Shown here: in pieces, positions 29,209 through 37,798 of the stretch | How the letters are laid out: every line of letters begins with the position of its first letter | How positions within the stretch are numbered: position 1 is the first letter of the stretch | Position numbers and translations under genes: made by a program | From: G963662265 sp963668545 | Lineage (GTDB): Bacteria > Spirochaetota > Spirochaetia > CADAEX01 | NCBI GenBank assembly: GCA_963668545.1 | Contig: OY764868.1 | Span: 1,612,001-1,676,000 of the forward strand | Length of the DNA: 64,000 bases | Reading direction: 5' to 3' | Notes under the pieces: model-generated | Databases searched by the model: none | Told to the model about the DNA's origin: nothing | What the model saw: the letters and a program-made list of their open reading frames with translations, nothing else

Positions 29209-29683
29209 TTTCAATCTTAACAACAGAGATATATCAATTGAAACAGATCCCTCAATGAGGCTTTCAACCCTTCTGAGAGAATCATTCAATATGCTCTCAA
29301 CAAAGGAAAACTGTTATAACGGCCACTGCGGAGCCTGTACAGTTCTTCTCAATAACGTTCCTGTCCCCTCATGTATTGTTCCAGCCTTCACTGTTGAGGG
29401 GAAAAGTGTCCTGACTCTTGAGGGATTCATGGAAAAAGAGGAATACGGGATAATTGATAAATCCCTGAAAAATGCAGGGGCAGATATCTGCGGATACTGC
29501 AGACAGGGAAGAATACTTGTTATCTACAGTCTTATGCAGAAAAACATGGAAGTCACAGATAATCAGATTTTCAGGGCCCTTTCCGGCAACAGATGTGAAT
29601 GCACAGATTTCAAATCCCTTAAAAAAGGGATAAAACTGGCTCTGCTTACATACAACAGGAAAAACCGTGCAAGAATCAGATAA
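29198..29683 (+). CDS. [2Fe-2S] subunit of xanthine-dehydrogenase-like complex
   Basis: A 161-residue ferredoxin-type subunit. The first cluster has C-x4-C-x2-C-x11-C (CYNGHCGAC, then PSC). The second has CGYCRQG and RCECTDF. All eight cysteines are kept, unlike the eroded large subunit. It should pass electrons between the large and FAD subunits. It overlaps both neighbours, so the three are one coupled unit. Confidence 0.9.
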   Translation: MIVNFNLNNRDISIETDPSMRLSTLLRESFNMLSTKENCYNGHCGACTVLLNNVPVPSCIVPAFTVEGKSVLTLEGFMEKEEYGIIDKSLKNAGADICGYCRQGRILVIYSLMQKNMEVTDNQIFRALSGNRCECTDFKSLKKGIKLALLTYNRKNRARIR

Positions 29684-30527
29684 AAAAACAGTCTACATGA
29701 TGCCCAAAACCCTGAATGAGCTTCTGACTTTAAAGAAGAATAATCCTGATGCTGTTGTTTTCAGCGGAGGAACTGAAATAGTCCTTAAAAACAGGTCGAG
29801 AAAAATCAACATGCCGCCTCAGATTATTTACACAGGATATGTAGATGATCTTCAGAAAATGAGAAAGACAGAAAGATATCTGGAAATAGGTTCATCTGTA
29901 GTTATAAACAGGATTATTGAAAAGGGGAAACGGGTAATACCTGAGATTCTGATTAAAGCTCTTGAATCTGTCAATCCACCAAATTTCAGGAATATTGTAA
30001 CAGTCGGGGGACTTATATGCAGGAAGGAGATGCGGAACAGTGTATTTTCTGTCCTGTCGATACTGGATGCAAAACTTGAAATCAGGTCACAGAACAGCTC
30101 ACAGTGGATAGGTATAAATCAGCTTTTCCATGACAGCAGAATACTTCTTTCAGACGATGAAATACTGTGCAGAATAAGGATACTTTTCAAGGACTATACC
30201 AGGTCATTTTACCGGGAAGTTGAAAACTTCCATCTCAGGGAAAGCAAGAGGATTATATTCTCTTCCCTTCTCAATGCGACAAAGGGGAATATATCATATC
30301 TTAAATTCGTTTACAGTATCTCCACAGCAGAAATAATAAGGGACAGGGAAATTGAGAGTGAACTGCTGGGGCTGTCACTTCCCATAAATAAAAAGGTTAT
30401 AACAATGACAACAGATCATTTTTCTGATAGATTGGAAAACAAGTACAAAAACCTGTCAGAATATCAGAAATATATAATACTGAATCTTTTCAGATGGTTT
30501 CTGACAGAGATCAATTATAATTCATAA
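29667..30527 (+). CDS. FAD-binding subunit of xanthine-dehydrogenase-like complex
   Basis: A 286-residue subunit of the CoxM/XdhB FAD family. Start is a GTG overlapping the previous gene by 17 bases; an ATG slightly downstream (MPKTLNEL) is an alternative. The SGGTEIVL segment (about 33-40) matches the first FAD motif, and FRNIVTVGG (about 109-117) the second, though the usual GGN is GGL. The C-terminal domain is shorter than usual and divergent. The subunit completes a three-part complex of unknown substrate. Confidence 0.8.
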   Translation: MQESDKKTVYMMPKTLNELLTLKKNNPDAVVFSGGTEIVLKNRSRKINMPPQIIYTGYVDDLQKMRKTERYLEIGSSVVINRIIEKGKRVIPEILIKALESVNPPNFRNIVTVGGLICRKEMRNSVFSVLSILDAKLEIRSQNSSQWIGINQLFHDSRILLSDDEILCRIRILFKDYTRSFYREVENFHLRESKRIIFSSLLNATKGNISYLKFVYSISTAEIIRDREIESELLGLSLPINKKVITMTTDHFSDRLENKYKNLSEYQKYIILNLFRWFLTEINYNS

Positions 30528-30540
30528 CGGAGTACAGATA

Positions 30541-31929
30541 ATGGTTATTAATATCAGGGATATACTTAAAATGTCTCCCGAAGAGCAGAAAATGAATGTT
30601 CAGGGATGGGTAAGAACAAAAAGGGATACGGGGAATCTCTGTTTCCTGGAGGTTAATGACGGTACATGCATGAAAGGGCTTCAGGTTATTGCAGAGAAAA
30701 ATAATCTGATAACAGATGAAATAATAGATTCAATATCTACAGGGGCAAGCATAGAAGCGGAAGGAATACTTGTTGAATCTCCCGGTCAGAACCAGGCTGC
30801 TGAACTCAGGGCGGAAAAAATTACACTGATAGGCCCCTCCCCTGCAGACAGTTACCCTCTTCAGAAGAAAAGGCATTCGTTTGAATTCCTGAGGGAAATT
30901 GCACACCTGAGAGCCAGGACAAACACATTCTCGGCTGTTTCCAGAATAAGAAGTACAATGTCATATGCAGTTCATAAATTTTTTCAGGAAAGGGGTTTCA
31001 TTTATGTTCACACCCCTATTATTACAGCCAGTGACTGTGAAGGGGCAGGAGAAATGTTCCAGGTGACAACCCTGCCCCTTAACGGAGCTCCGGTAAACGA
31101 CAAGGGAGAAATTGATTACAGCGAAGATTTTTTCGGCAAGAGGGCATACCTTACCGTCAGCGGTCAGCTTTCAGGTGAAACTTATGCCATGGCTCTTAAA
31201 AACATATATACATTCGGGCCTACTTTCAGGGCAGAGAATTCCAACACTTCCAGACATCTTGCAGAATTCTGGATGATTGAGCCTGAAATGTCTTTCTGCA
31301 ACATTGAAGGCAATAAGGAAACAGCAGAGGAATTTCTCAAATATGTTCTTTCATATACACTTGAAAACTGTGCCGAGGATATGGATTTCTTCAACCAGAG
31401 AATACAGAAAGGGATTGTTGACGATCTTCAGCATGTTGTAAACAGCAGTTTCGAACATCTTACTTATACAAAAGCAGTTGAAATACTTGAAAAATCTGGA
31501 AGGAATTTTGAATACAGGGTGGAATGGGGAGCTGATCTTCAGTCTGAACATGAGAAATACCTGACAGAGGAAGTCTTCAAAAAGCCGGTTATTGTTACTG
31601 ACTATCCGGCAGGTATAAAGGCCTTCTACATGAAAATGAATGATGACAACAGGACTGTAAGGGGTATGGATATACTTGTACCCAAGCTTGGAGAGATTAT
31701 CGGGGGAAGCGAAAGGGAAGCTGACTATGACAGACTTACAGGGAGGATCAGGGATGCAGGGCTTAATGAAAAAGACTACTGGTGGTATCTCGACCTGAGG
31801 AAATACGGTACTGTACCCCACTCCGGCTTCGGTCTCGGTTTTGAAAGGCTGATACAGTATGTTACTGGGATGCAGAACATACGTGATGTTATCCCTTATC
31901 CGAGGACTCCTAAAAATGCCGACTTCTGA
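30541..31929 (+). CDS. asnS: Asparaginyl-tRNA synthetase
   Basis: A 462-residue class IIb synthetase of normal length. An OB-fold anticodon domain (about 15-110) is followed by motif 2 (FRAENSNTSRHLAEFW, about 225) and motif 3 (GLGFERLIQY, about 438). It ends the run that begins at the antiterminator, 13 bases after the FAD subunit, and is followed by a clear terminator. Confidence 0.97.
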   Translation: MVINIRDILKMSPEEQKMNVQGWVRTKRDTGNLCFLEVNDGTCMKGLQVIAEKNNLITDEIIDSISTGASIEAEGILVESPGQNQAAELRAEKITLIGPSPADSYPLQKKRHSFEFLREIAHLRARTNTFSAVSRIRSTMSYAVHKFFQERGFIYVHTPIITASDCEGAGEMFQVTTLPLNGAPVNDKGEIDYSEDFFGKRAYLTVSGQLSGETYAMALKNIYTFGPTFRAENSNTSRHLAEFWMIEPEMSFCNIEGNKETAEEFLKYVLSYTLENCAEDMDFFNQRIQKGIVDDLQHVVNSSFEHLTYTKAVEILEKSGRNFEYRVEWGADLQSEHEKYLTEEVFKKPVIVTDYPAGIKAFYMKMNDDNRTVRGMDILVPKLGEIIGGSEREADYDRLTGRIRDAGLNEKDYWWYLDLRKYGTVPHSGFGLGFERLIQYVTGMQNIRDVIPYPRTPKNADF

Positions 31930-31953
31930 CAGAATCAGATGCTGCTGAAAATT

Positions 31954-31984
31954 AAAAGGGGTGTTTTCTGCACCCCTTTTTTTT
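31954..31984 (+). terminator. Rho-independent terminator after asnS
   Basis: A 10-bp stem (31954-31963 pairs with 31971-31980) with a 7-base loop is followed by a T tract. It closes the antiterminator-to-asnS operon. Confidence 0.9.
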
Positions 31985-32086
31985 ATCATTTTGATATTCC
32001 TGTTTAATGGTTCTATATGAAAAAACATTAAACAATTAAACTGTACAATAAACATGATGTTAAAATATAATGGATAAAGCGGTAGA

Positions 32087-33196
32087 ATGATGATTCATAC
32101 ATTTTTACAGAAACTTTACAGACAGACAGCAGGATTCCTGTTCCGGAAAACCGGAGACAGTGAATCAAACAGAAGGTTTGCAATGCTGAACAGCCTTTCT
32201 ATAGTAGGTGCTGTATACCTGATAATCATGTCGTTAATTCTTGCCGGGGAAAAATCCTTTTTTTATGCAGGTACAAATATATTTTTCAGTTTTCTGATTA
32301 TTGTTTTCTTCATTCTTGTGAATAAAAGCAGTTATTACAGATTATTCAGTACAATAATTATAACTTTGCTGCAGTATTATTTTATCTTTCTCTTTCATAC
32401 CGGTTCAGGAATTCAGATGGCTTTTATATGGTATTATCTCTACCCCCTTATTTCCTTTTTCATACTCGGCATTTACGCAGGATTGGCCCTTTCAATCAAT
32501 TTAATTGTTTTCACTGTAATTATTAATTTTTTCAGCAATAATATTTCAATCTTTATCCATTATCCATCCCCTGTCATGATACGTATTATAATGAGCTATA
32601 CTGGTGTCCTTTTTTTCACATACATATTTGAAAAAAACCGCCTAGTTATACAGAAAAAGCTTGAAAAAACTTTGTTTGAACTGAATGAACTTGCAATAAA
32701 AGACAGTCTTACAGGTCTCTACAACAGAAGATATATGAACGACATGATATCCCGCCTCATTGATCAGTGCAGGAGGTCCGAGATGAAACTGGGATTTATA
32801 ATGACAGACCTTGATTATTTTAAAAACTATAATGACACCTACGGCCATCTTGCAGGAGATAAAATGCTTGTAAAATTTTCAGGCATTATGCAGGAAATTG
32901 TCAAAAGAAAAACAGATTTTGTTTTCAGGTACGGCGGAGAGGAATTTTTTATAATTCTTTCATCTACAAACATGGAAACTCTCGAAGATCTTACCCGGAG
33001 TATAATAAGGGAAACACAAAATCTTTCTGTTCCTCACAGGACAAGCCCATATAAAATCGCTACAGTATCAGCAGGAGCTGTTTTTACAGAAAATCCTTCT
33101 GAAAGTACTTTTGAAGAGTTGATTAATATGACAGATAAAGCACTGTATGAGGCAAAATCAAAAGGAAGGAACTGTTATGTTTTTAAAAGTTTTTAG
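32087..33196 (+). CDS. Membrane-bound diguanylate cyclase (GGDEF)
   Basis: A 369-residue protein with about six N-terminal transmembrane segments (about 35-190), a short linker, and a GGDEF domain. The active site is GGEEF at about 283-287. RKTD lies five residues before it, the position of the RxxD inhibitory site, so product feedback is likely. It makes cyclic-di-GMP. The gene stands alone between the terminator and padR. A TATAAT at 32066-32071 lies 15 bases before the ATG. Confidence 0.92.
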   Translation: MMIHTFLQKLYRQTAGFLFRKTGDSESNRRFAMLNSLSIVGAVYLIIMSLILAGEKSFFYAGTNIFFSFLIIVFFILVNKSSYYRLFSTIIITLLQYYFIFLFHTGSGIQMAFIWYYLYPLISFFILGIYAGLALSINLIVFTVIINFFSNNISIFIHYPSPVMIRIIMSYTGVLFFTYIFEKNRLVIQKKLEKTLFELNELAIKDSLTGLYNRRYMNDMISRLIDQCRRSEMKLGFIMTDLDYFKNYNDTYGHLAGDKMLVKFSGIMQEIVKRKTDFVFRYGGEEFFIILSSTNMETLEDLTRSIIRETQNLSVPHRTSPYKIATVSAGAVFTENPSESTFEELINMTDKALYEAKSKGRNCYVFKSF

Positions 33197-33211
33197 TTTT
33201 CAGCATTCCCA

Positions 33212-33240
33212 TTGACAAATATAAAAACATATTATACATT
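33212..33240 (+). promoter_or_regulatory. Promoter of padR-like gene
   Basis: TTGACA at 33212-33217 and TACATT at 33235-33240 (17-base spacer; TATACA with 15 is an alternative) sit just before the palindrome at 33245. Confidence 0.5.
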
Positions 33241-33244
33241 GTTT

Positions 33245-33260
33245 TATACAAGCTTGTATA
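33245..33260 (+). promoter_or_regulatory. Perfect palindromic operator, copy 1
   Basis: TATACAAGCTTGTATA is a perfect 16-bp palindrome just downstream of the -10 box and upstream of padR. A second identical palindrome lies at 33813. Confidence 0.75.
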
Positions 33261-33273
33261 TTAAAGGTTATAT

Positions 33274-33798
33274 ATGTCAGTAAAACTTGCAATTCTCGGT
33301 ATTTTAAAAAGGGGACCAGTCCACGGCTATGAACTTAAATCTGTTATTGAAAGAGAAATGGGGGACTGGACATCCATAGCATTCGGTTCAGTTTATTTTG
33401 CCCTTAAAAAGCTCACAGAAAACGGTTATGTTGAACAGTCGTTTACTGATAACAACGGCAACAGACCATCAAAAATAATTTACAGAATTACAGATGAAGG
33501 TGAAATTGAATTTACAAGGCTGCTGAGGGAAATCTGGAATAATTCTGACAGGCAGTATTTCACTTTTGATATAGCACTCTTTTTTTCAAAATACATCACT
33601 AAACCTGAAGCTTTGAATTTTATCGATACAAGGATCGCAGAAATTGATTTTGCTGAAAAACATGTTGAATTCCATAAAAATGAACAGATATCAAAGGAAG
33701 GGATTCCTCCTGTTGCTGAAGCCATTTTCACACATACCTTATCCCATTTAAGTGCTGAAAAAAAATGGCTTGAAGATATAAAAAAGTATTTCAAATAA
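33274..33798 (+). CDS. PadR-family transcriptional regulator
   Basis: A 174-residue regulator with an N-terminal winged helix (about 1-85: LGILKRGPVHGYELK, FGSVYFALKKL) and a C-terminal helical dimerisation part. PadR proteins repress their own gene and a neighbouring target and respond to small aromatic or drug-like ligands. The same palindrome stands before this gene and before the methyltransferase. AAAGG precedes the ATG by 6 bases. Confidence 0.92.
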   Translation: MSVKLAILGILKRGPVHGYELKSVIEREMGDWTSIAFGSVYFALKKLTENGYVEQSFTDNNGNRPSKIIYRITDEGEIEFTRLLREIWNNSDRQYFTFDIALFFSKYITKPEALNFIDTRIAEIDFAEKHVEFHKNEQISKEGIPPVAEAIFTHTLSHLSAEKKWLEDIKKYFK

Positions 33799-33812
33799 TT
33801 TTTTTCAGCTAT

Positions 33813-33828
33813 TATACAAGCTTGTATA
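33813..33828 (+). promoter_or_regulatory. Perfect palindromic operator, copy 2
   Basis: Identical 16-bp palindrome to 33245-33260, extending to a 23-base match around it. It precedes the methyltransferase start by 24 bases. Confidence 0.75.
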
Positions 33829-33852
33829 TTAAAGATTTAATAGGAGAAAACA

Positions 33853-34509
33853 ATGAAACGAGACAGGGTTATTGAAACTATCTGCGGTATACAGTCGGAA
33901 GATGATACAACTGATTTCAACAAAATGCAGAAAAAATTACGGGACAGAGGATTCCTTGACACTGATTCTATTATAAAATCAGGGATTTCAAAAGGTTCAG
34001 CTGTTGAAATAGGCCCCGGCCCCGGATACCTTGGCCTTGAATGGCTTAAAAAAACTGATAATACAAGATTAACAGGAATAGAAATAAGCAATGCAATGAT
34101 AAAGCATGCTGAAAAGAATTCCAGGGATTATTCACTTCAGGACAGAGTAAAGTATATTGAAGCAAATGCCTTATCAATTCCATTACCTGACAGCTCATCA
34201 GATTCTGTATTTTCATCAGGTTCCCTTCATGAATGGGAGAACCCACTGACAGTTATTGACAATATTTACAGAATATTAAAACCAGGAGGAAAATTATTCA
34301 TAAGCGATCTGAAAAGAAATTTGAGCTCAGCAGTTACAATAATTTTTTATTTAACTGTGAAGGGGAAAAATATGAAAAAAGGTCTTATTAGCTCAATAAA
34401 AGCCTCATATACAAAGGATGAACTGAAAATGATTATGTCCTCCTCACTGTTTAACAGTTTTGAAGTCAGGGAAAATATTTTCGGAATCAACATAACAGCT
34501 CAAAAATAA
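33853..34509 (+). CDS. Class I SAM-dependent methyltransferase (PadR-linked)
   Basis: A 218-residue methyltransferase. VEIGPGPGYLGLEW (about 53-66) is the SAM motif, and a domain like those of UbiE-type enzymes follows. AGGAG stands 6 bases before the ATG. It is convergent with sbcC. Its link to the upstream regulator suggests a ligand-responsive detoxification or modification step; substrate unknown. Confidence 0.85.
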   Translation: MKRDRVIETICGIQSEDDTTDFNKMQKKLRDRGFLDTDSIIKSGISKGSAVEIGPGPGYLGLEWLKKTDNTRLTGIEISNAMIKHAEKNSRDYSLQDRVKYIEANALSIPLPDSSSDSVFSSGSLHEWENPLTVIDNIYRILKPGGKLFISDLKRNLSSAVTIIFYLTVKGKNMKKGLISSIKASYTKDELKMIMSSSLFNSFEVRENIFGINITAQK

Positions 34510-34537
34510 TGTTATTAACAGCTGCCTCCTGAATATT

Positions 34538-37500
34538 TTATCTGATTTCCATGCACCCGGGTCCTGTGATCCTGCTTCTGCCTCCGGAAACAGGATTAAC
34601 AGATATCCGGGTTGTTATCCTCTCCTTTAATGCAGGAACATGTGAAATCACACCGATCAGTTTTCCGTCCTGCTGAAGGGATGAAAGTGTTTCAAGTGCT
34701 GTTTCAAGCGCATCCTCGTCAAGTGTTCCGAACCCTTCATCAAGGAACAAAGAATCAACACTCACCTTTCTGCTTGCCATTTTTGACAGACCAAGAGCTA
34801 AAGCCAGACTTACAATAAAACTTTCACCGCCTGACAGGTTCTTTACAGACCTAATTTCCCCTGCCTGGTAATTATCTGCAACTTCAAGATCAAGAGGCGA
34901 CATCCTGTCATGCATGAGAAGATAACGGTCAGTCATTTTTTCAAGCTGCCTGTTTGCATGTCCTACCATCATTTCAAATGTAATGCCCTGTGCAAATGTA
35001 CGGTATTTTTTTCCGTCAGCTGAACCTATGAGTGAATGCAGCTTTTCCCATCTGATATATTCACTTTTTCTTCTGGTTATTTCATTCTGTTTATCATTTA
35101 TTTTTTCTTTTGCAGCTTCATTTTCTGTCAGTCTGTGCCTGCCGGATGCAGTTTCATTTCTGAGTTTTTCAAGATTTTCGGTGATTATACTGTATTCTCT
35201 TTCCACTTCTTCAAGGCTCATGTCTGTAAGTTTCATTTTTTTAAGATTTTCAAGTTTTAAAGTTCTGTCACTAATCCTTGTACTGATCTCTGTATTCCTT
35301 TTATCAAGTTCGGCCAGATTTTTTTCAATCCTCTCCCTTTCCTGAACTGGTATTCTTGCCTTCAGAAAATGATTTTCACCGGCAAAACCTTTTCCTGAAA
35401 TCTTTTCCAGAAAATCCTTTTCCATCTTTTCCAGTATAACTTTTCTTTCATCTGTCCTTATCTTCAGGGATGAAATGCTGTTTGCCACAGTGTTGAATGC
35501 GAGCAGAGCCCTGTCGTATTCTTCTTTTGCTGTTTTTTGTTCAGCTTCAGCCCTGCTGACAGATGAATTGAGTCTTTCCTCTTCACTGTCCGGATCTCTG
35601 TCTCCGAAAACATCACTTCTTTCCAGCATCATTTTTTCATATTCAGATTCCAGAATGCTGATTTCCCGGAGCTGTTCCGAGTGTGAAGATTCAAGAATAT
35701 TTACAACAGCTTCTGTTTCCTTTATTTTAGTGTTTATTTCCCGGATTTCCCTGTCAGCATTCTCCTTCATTTTCAGATGCTTTTTCCAGTTTTCTACCTG
35801 TTTTTCAAGAATTTCCGCTGTTTCCGAAGCCTCTTTGCCTGATTCATCACTATCCAGCCCCGCTTTCAGCAGCAATTCTGAAATTGTTTCATTAATCACT
35901 GAAATTTCATTTTTTAAATCATTGACTGATCCTGCTGCTGATGAGAGCATCTTTTCAGATATTTTACTTTCATTGACAGCTTCAAGATATTTCTTTTCCG
36001 CCAGTCCTGTTTCAACTGATAATTTATTTATTTCCTTTTCAAGATTCCTTATAAGACTATTCTGATTTTCAGCCTTTTCAAGAACTGTTTCTATATTTTC
36101 AATCTTTTTTTCAGCTTCCCCTTTTTCAGGTATATTCCCTTCAGCAAAGGGATGTTCCAGTGAACCGCAAAGGGGACATGGTTTACCATCTTCAAGTTTC
36201 ATTCTCTGGCTTTCAAGGCTTTCAATCCTGCTTATCAGATTCAGTTCCCTTTCAAGGGCAGCCTTCTCCATTTTGTATTCACGGAGATTTCTCCCTTCAA
36301 GAATTTTTTCAAGACCTGATTCAGATTCTTTCAGCATTTTTTCTTTATTATCAAGACTTTTCTTTATCTCTCTGCATTTATTTTCATGCTCTTCTATCAG
36401 TTTATCTGACTGTACTTTTTTATTCTCTATTTCTCTTTTTTCACTTATTTTACTTTCCAATTCTTCCTTACTGGAAAGTAATGCTTGTATTTTTTCCCTT
36501 AAAAGAGGTAGAAGACTTGAGATTTCTTCACTGTTGTTGTTTTCCATTAAAAATTCTTCAGATTCCCTTGCTTCGTTTTTCCATTCTTCAGATTGTGAGA
36601 TATATCTATCCTTTAAAACATTATTGTCTCTTATTTTATCTTCAGTAACAGAAACTGAAATTCTCTTCTGATCAAGTATTTTTGCTTTTTCCGATATAAT
36701 CTGGGCCATGAGCCTGGCCTTTCTTATTGCCGGGACTGCATCTGAAAGCTCTTTATTAGCTGCCAGGGTGTTTTTTTCCGCATTTTCAAGGATACTCTTT
36801 TTTTCATTACGAATGCTTTCAGATACAGTGTATTTGCCCTCTTCCTCCTCAAGGTCAATGATATCTCCGGTCTGCTGCCTTCTTTCTGCAGAAAGCAATC
36901 CGTAATCATTTTCAAAAACAGATGCTTTAACGGCTGACCGGAGACTGCTTCTTTCAGCATCTGATTTTTCAATTTCATTTTTTATATCTTTTTCATTTTC
37001 AGAAAGCAGTACGAGTTCAGTTTCAATAGCATTTATTTCCTTTAGCCAGCTGGAAGAATTCCTGTTTTCTTCTCCTTTATGGGTAATTTTTTTAATTTCC
37101 TCTGTTTTCTCTTCAATTTCCCTCTTCAGGTTTACTTCTTCAATTTCTTCAAGAAGGTTTATTGCAGATAAATCATTTCTCAGGATATCAAGACTGTTTT
37201 TTTCTTCACGCAGTCTTTCATGTACCCTGACAGATATTGTTGAATATATTTCTGTTCCTGTAATCTGCTCAAGTATTCTTGATTTCTGTTCCTGATCGGC
37301 TTTAAGGAAATTATCAAAACTTCCCTGTGCAAGAAGTACAGACCTTGTAAACCTTTCAAAATCCATTCCTGTCTTTTCTTCTATAACACCAATAACACGG
37401 CTTTTCCTGTTTTCTATAATTTTTCCTGTCTCGGCATCGCTGATTTCATGAACTGCTTCAGTCAGGTTCCCGTCAGCTTTTTTTCTCGACCTGTGCTGTT

Positions 37501-37789
37501 CCCAGTAACACCTGTACCTTCCCCCCCGGGAATCAAAAACAACTTCAGAATAACATTCAGCAGTCTGTCGTGACATTATCTCGTTGCTGCTTTTTGTTAT
37601 TCTTCCCAGACGGGGAGTTGCGCCGTAAAGTCCAAGGCAGATCGCATCAAGGATTGTGGATTTACCCGCACCGGTGGGACCTGTAAGTGCAAAAATACCA
37701 TCTGATATATATTCAGGTTCCCTGAAATCAACAGACCAGTGTCCATACAGGGAGTTGAGGTTTTTGAATTTCAGTTCAAGTATCTTCAT
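34538..37789 (-). CDS. sbcC: SbcC exonuclease subunit
   Basis: A 1083-residue SMC-like ATPase of the SbcCD nuclease. Walker A GPTGAGKST at 37-45, zinc hook CPLCG near residues 537-541, two long coiled coils, and a C-terminal LSGGESF signature with Walker B DEGFGTLD. SbcCD cleaves hairpins and DNA ends. It follows sbcD by 9 bases in the same orientation. Confidence 0.96.
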   Translation of the reverse strand: MKILELKFKNLNSLYGHWSVDFREPEYISDGIFALTGPTGAGKSTILDAICLGLYGATPRLGRITKSSNEIMSRQTAECYSEVVFDSRGGRYRCYWEQHRSRKKADGNLTEAVHEISDAETGKIIENRKSRVIGVIEEKTGMDFERFTRSVLLAQGSFDNFLKADQEQKSRILEQITGTEIYSTISVRVHERLREEKNSLDILRNDLSAINLLEEIEEVNLKREIEEKTEEIKKITHKGEENRNSSSWLKEINAIETELVLLSENEKDIKNEIEKSDAERSSLRSAVKASVFENDYGLLSAERRQQTGDIIDLEEEEGKYTVSESIRNEKKSILENAEKNTLAANKELSDAVPAIRKARLMAQIISEKAKILDQKRISVSVTEDKIRDNNVLKDRYISQSEEWKNEARESEEFLMENNNSEEISSLLPLLREKIQALLSSKEELESKISEKREIENKKVQSDKLIEEHENKCREIKKSLDNKEKMLKESESGLEKILEGRNLREYKMEKAALERELNLISRIESLESQRMKLEDGKPCPLCGSLEHPFAEGNIPEKGEAEKKIENIETVLEKAENQNSLIRNLEKEINKLSVETGLAEKKYLEAVNESKISEKMLSSAAGSVNDLKNEISVINETISELLLKAGLDSDESGKEASETAEILEKQVENWKKHLKMKENADREIREINTKIKETEAVVNILESSHSEQLREISILESEYEKMMLERSDVFGDRDPDSEEERLNSSVSRAEAEQKTAKEEYDRALLAFNTVANSISSLKIRTDERKVILEKMEKDFLEKISGKGFAGENHFLKARIPVQERERIEKNLAELDKRNTEISTRISDRTLKLENLKKMKLTDMSLEEVEREYSIITENLEKLRNETASGRHRLTENEAAKEKINDKQNEITRRKSEYIRWEKLHSLIGSADGKKYRTFAQGITFEMMVGHANRQLEKMTDRYLLMHDRMSPLDLEVADNYQAGEIRSVKNLSGGESFIVSLALALGLSKMASRKVSVDSLFLDEGFGTLDEDALETALETLSSLQQDGKLIGVISHVPALKERITTRISVNPVSGGRSRITGPGCMEIR

Positions 37790-37798
37790 TGCTGCTGC

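Noticed and set aside
31351..32055. A 234-codon minus-strand frame over asnS
   Set aside because: It is the antisense of a well-supported synthetase, and continues across the terminator with no ribosome site or recognisable motifs.
32087..33196. GGDEF gene as part of the asnS operon
   Set aside because: A strong terminator separates them and an own -10 box precedes the gene.
35475..36065. A 196-codon plus-strand frame inside sbcC
   Set aside because: Antisense of a coiled-coil region; serine/phenylalanine-rich composition typical of reversed Glu/Lys-rich coding DNA.
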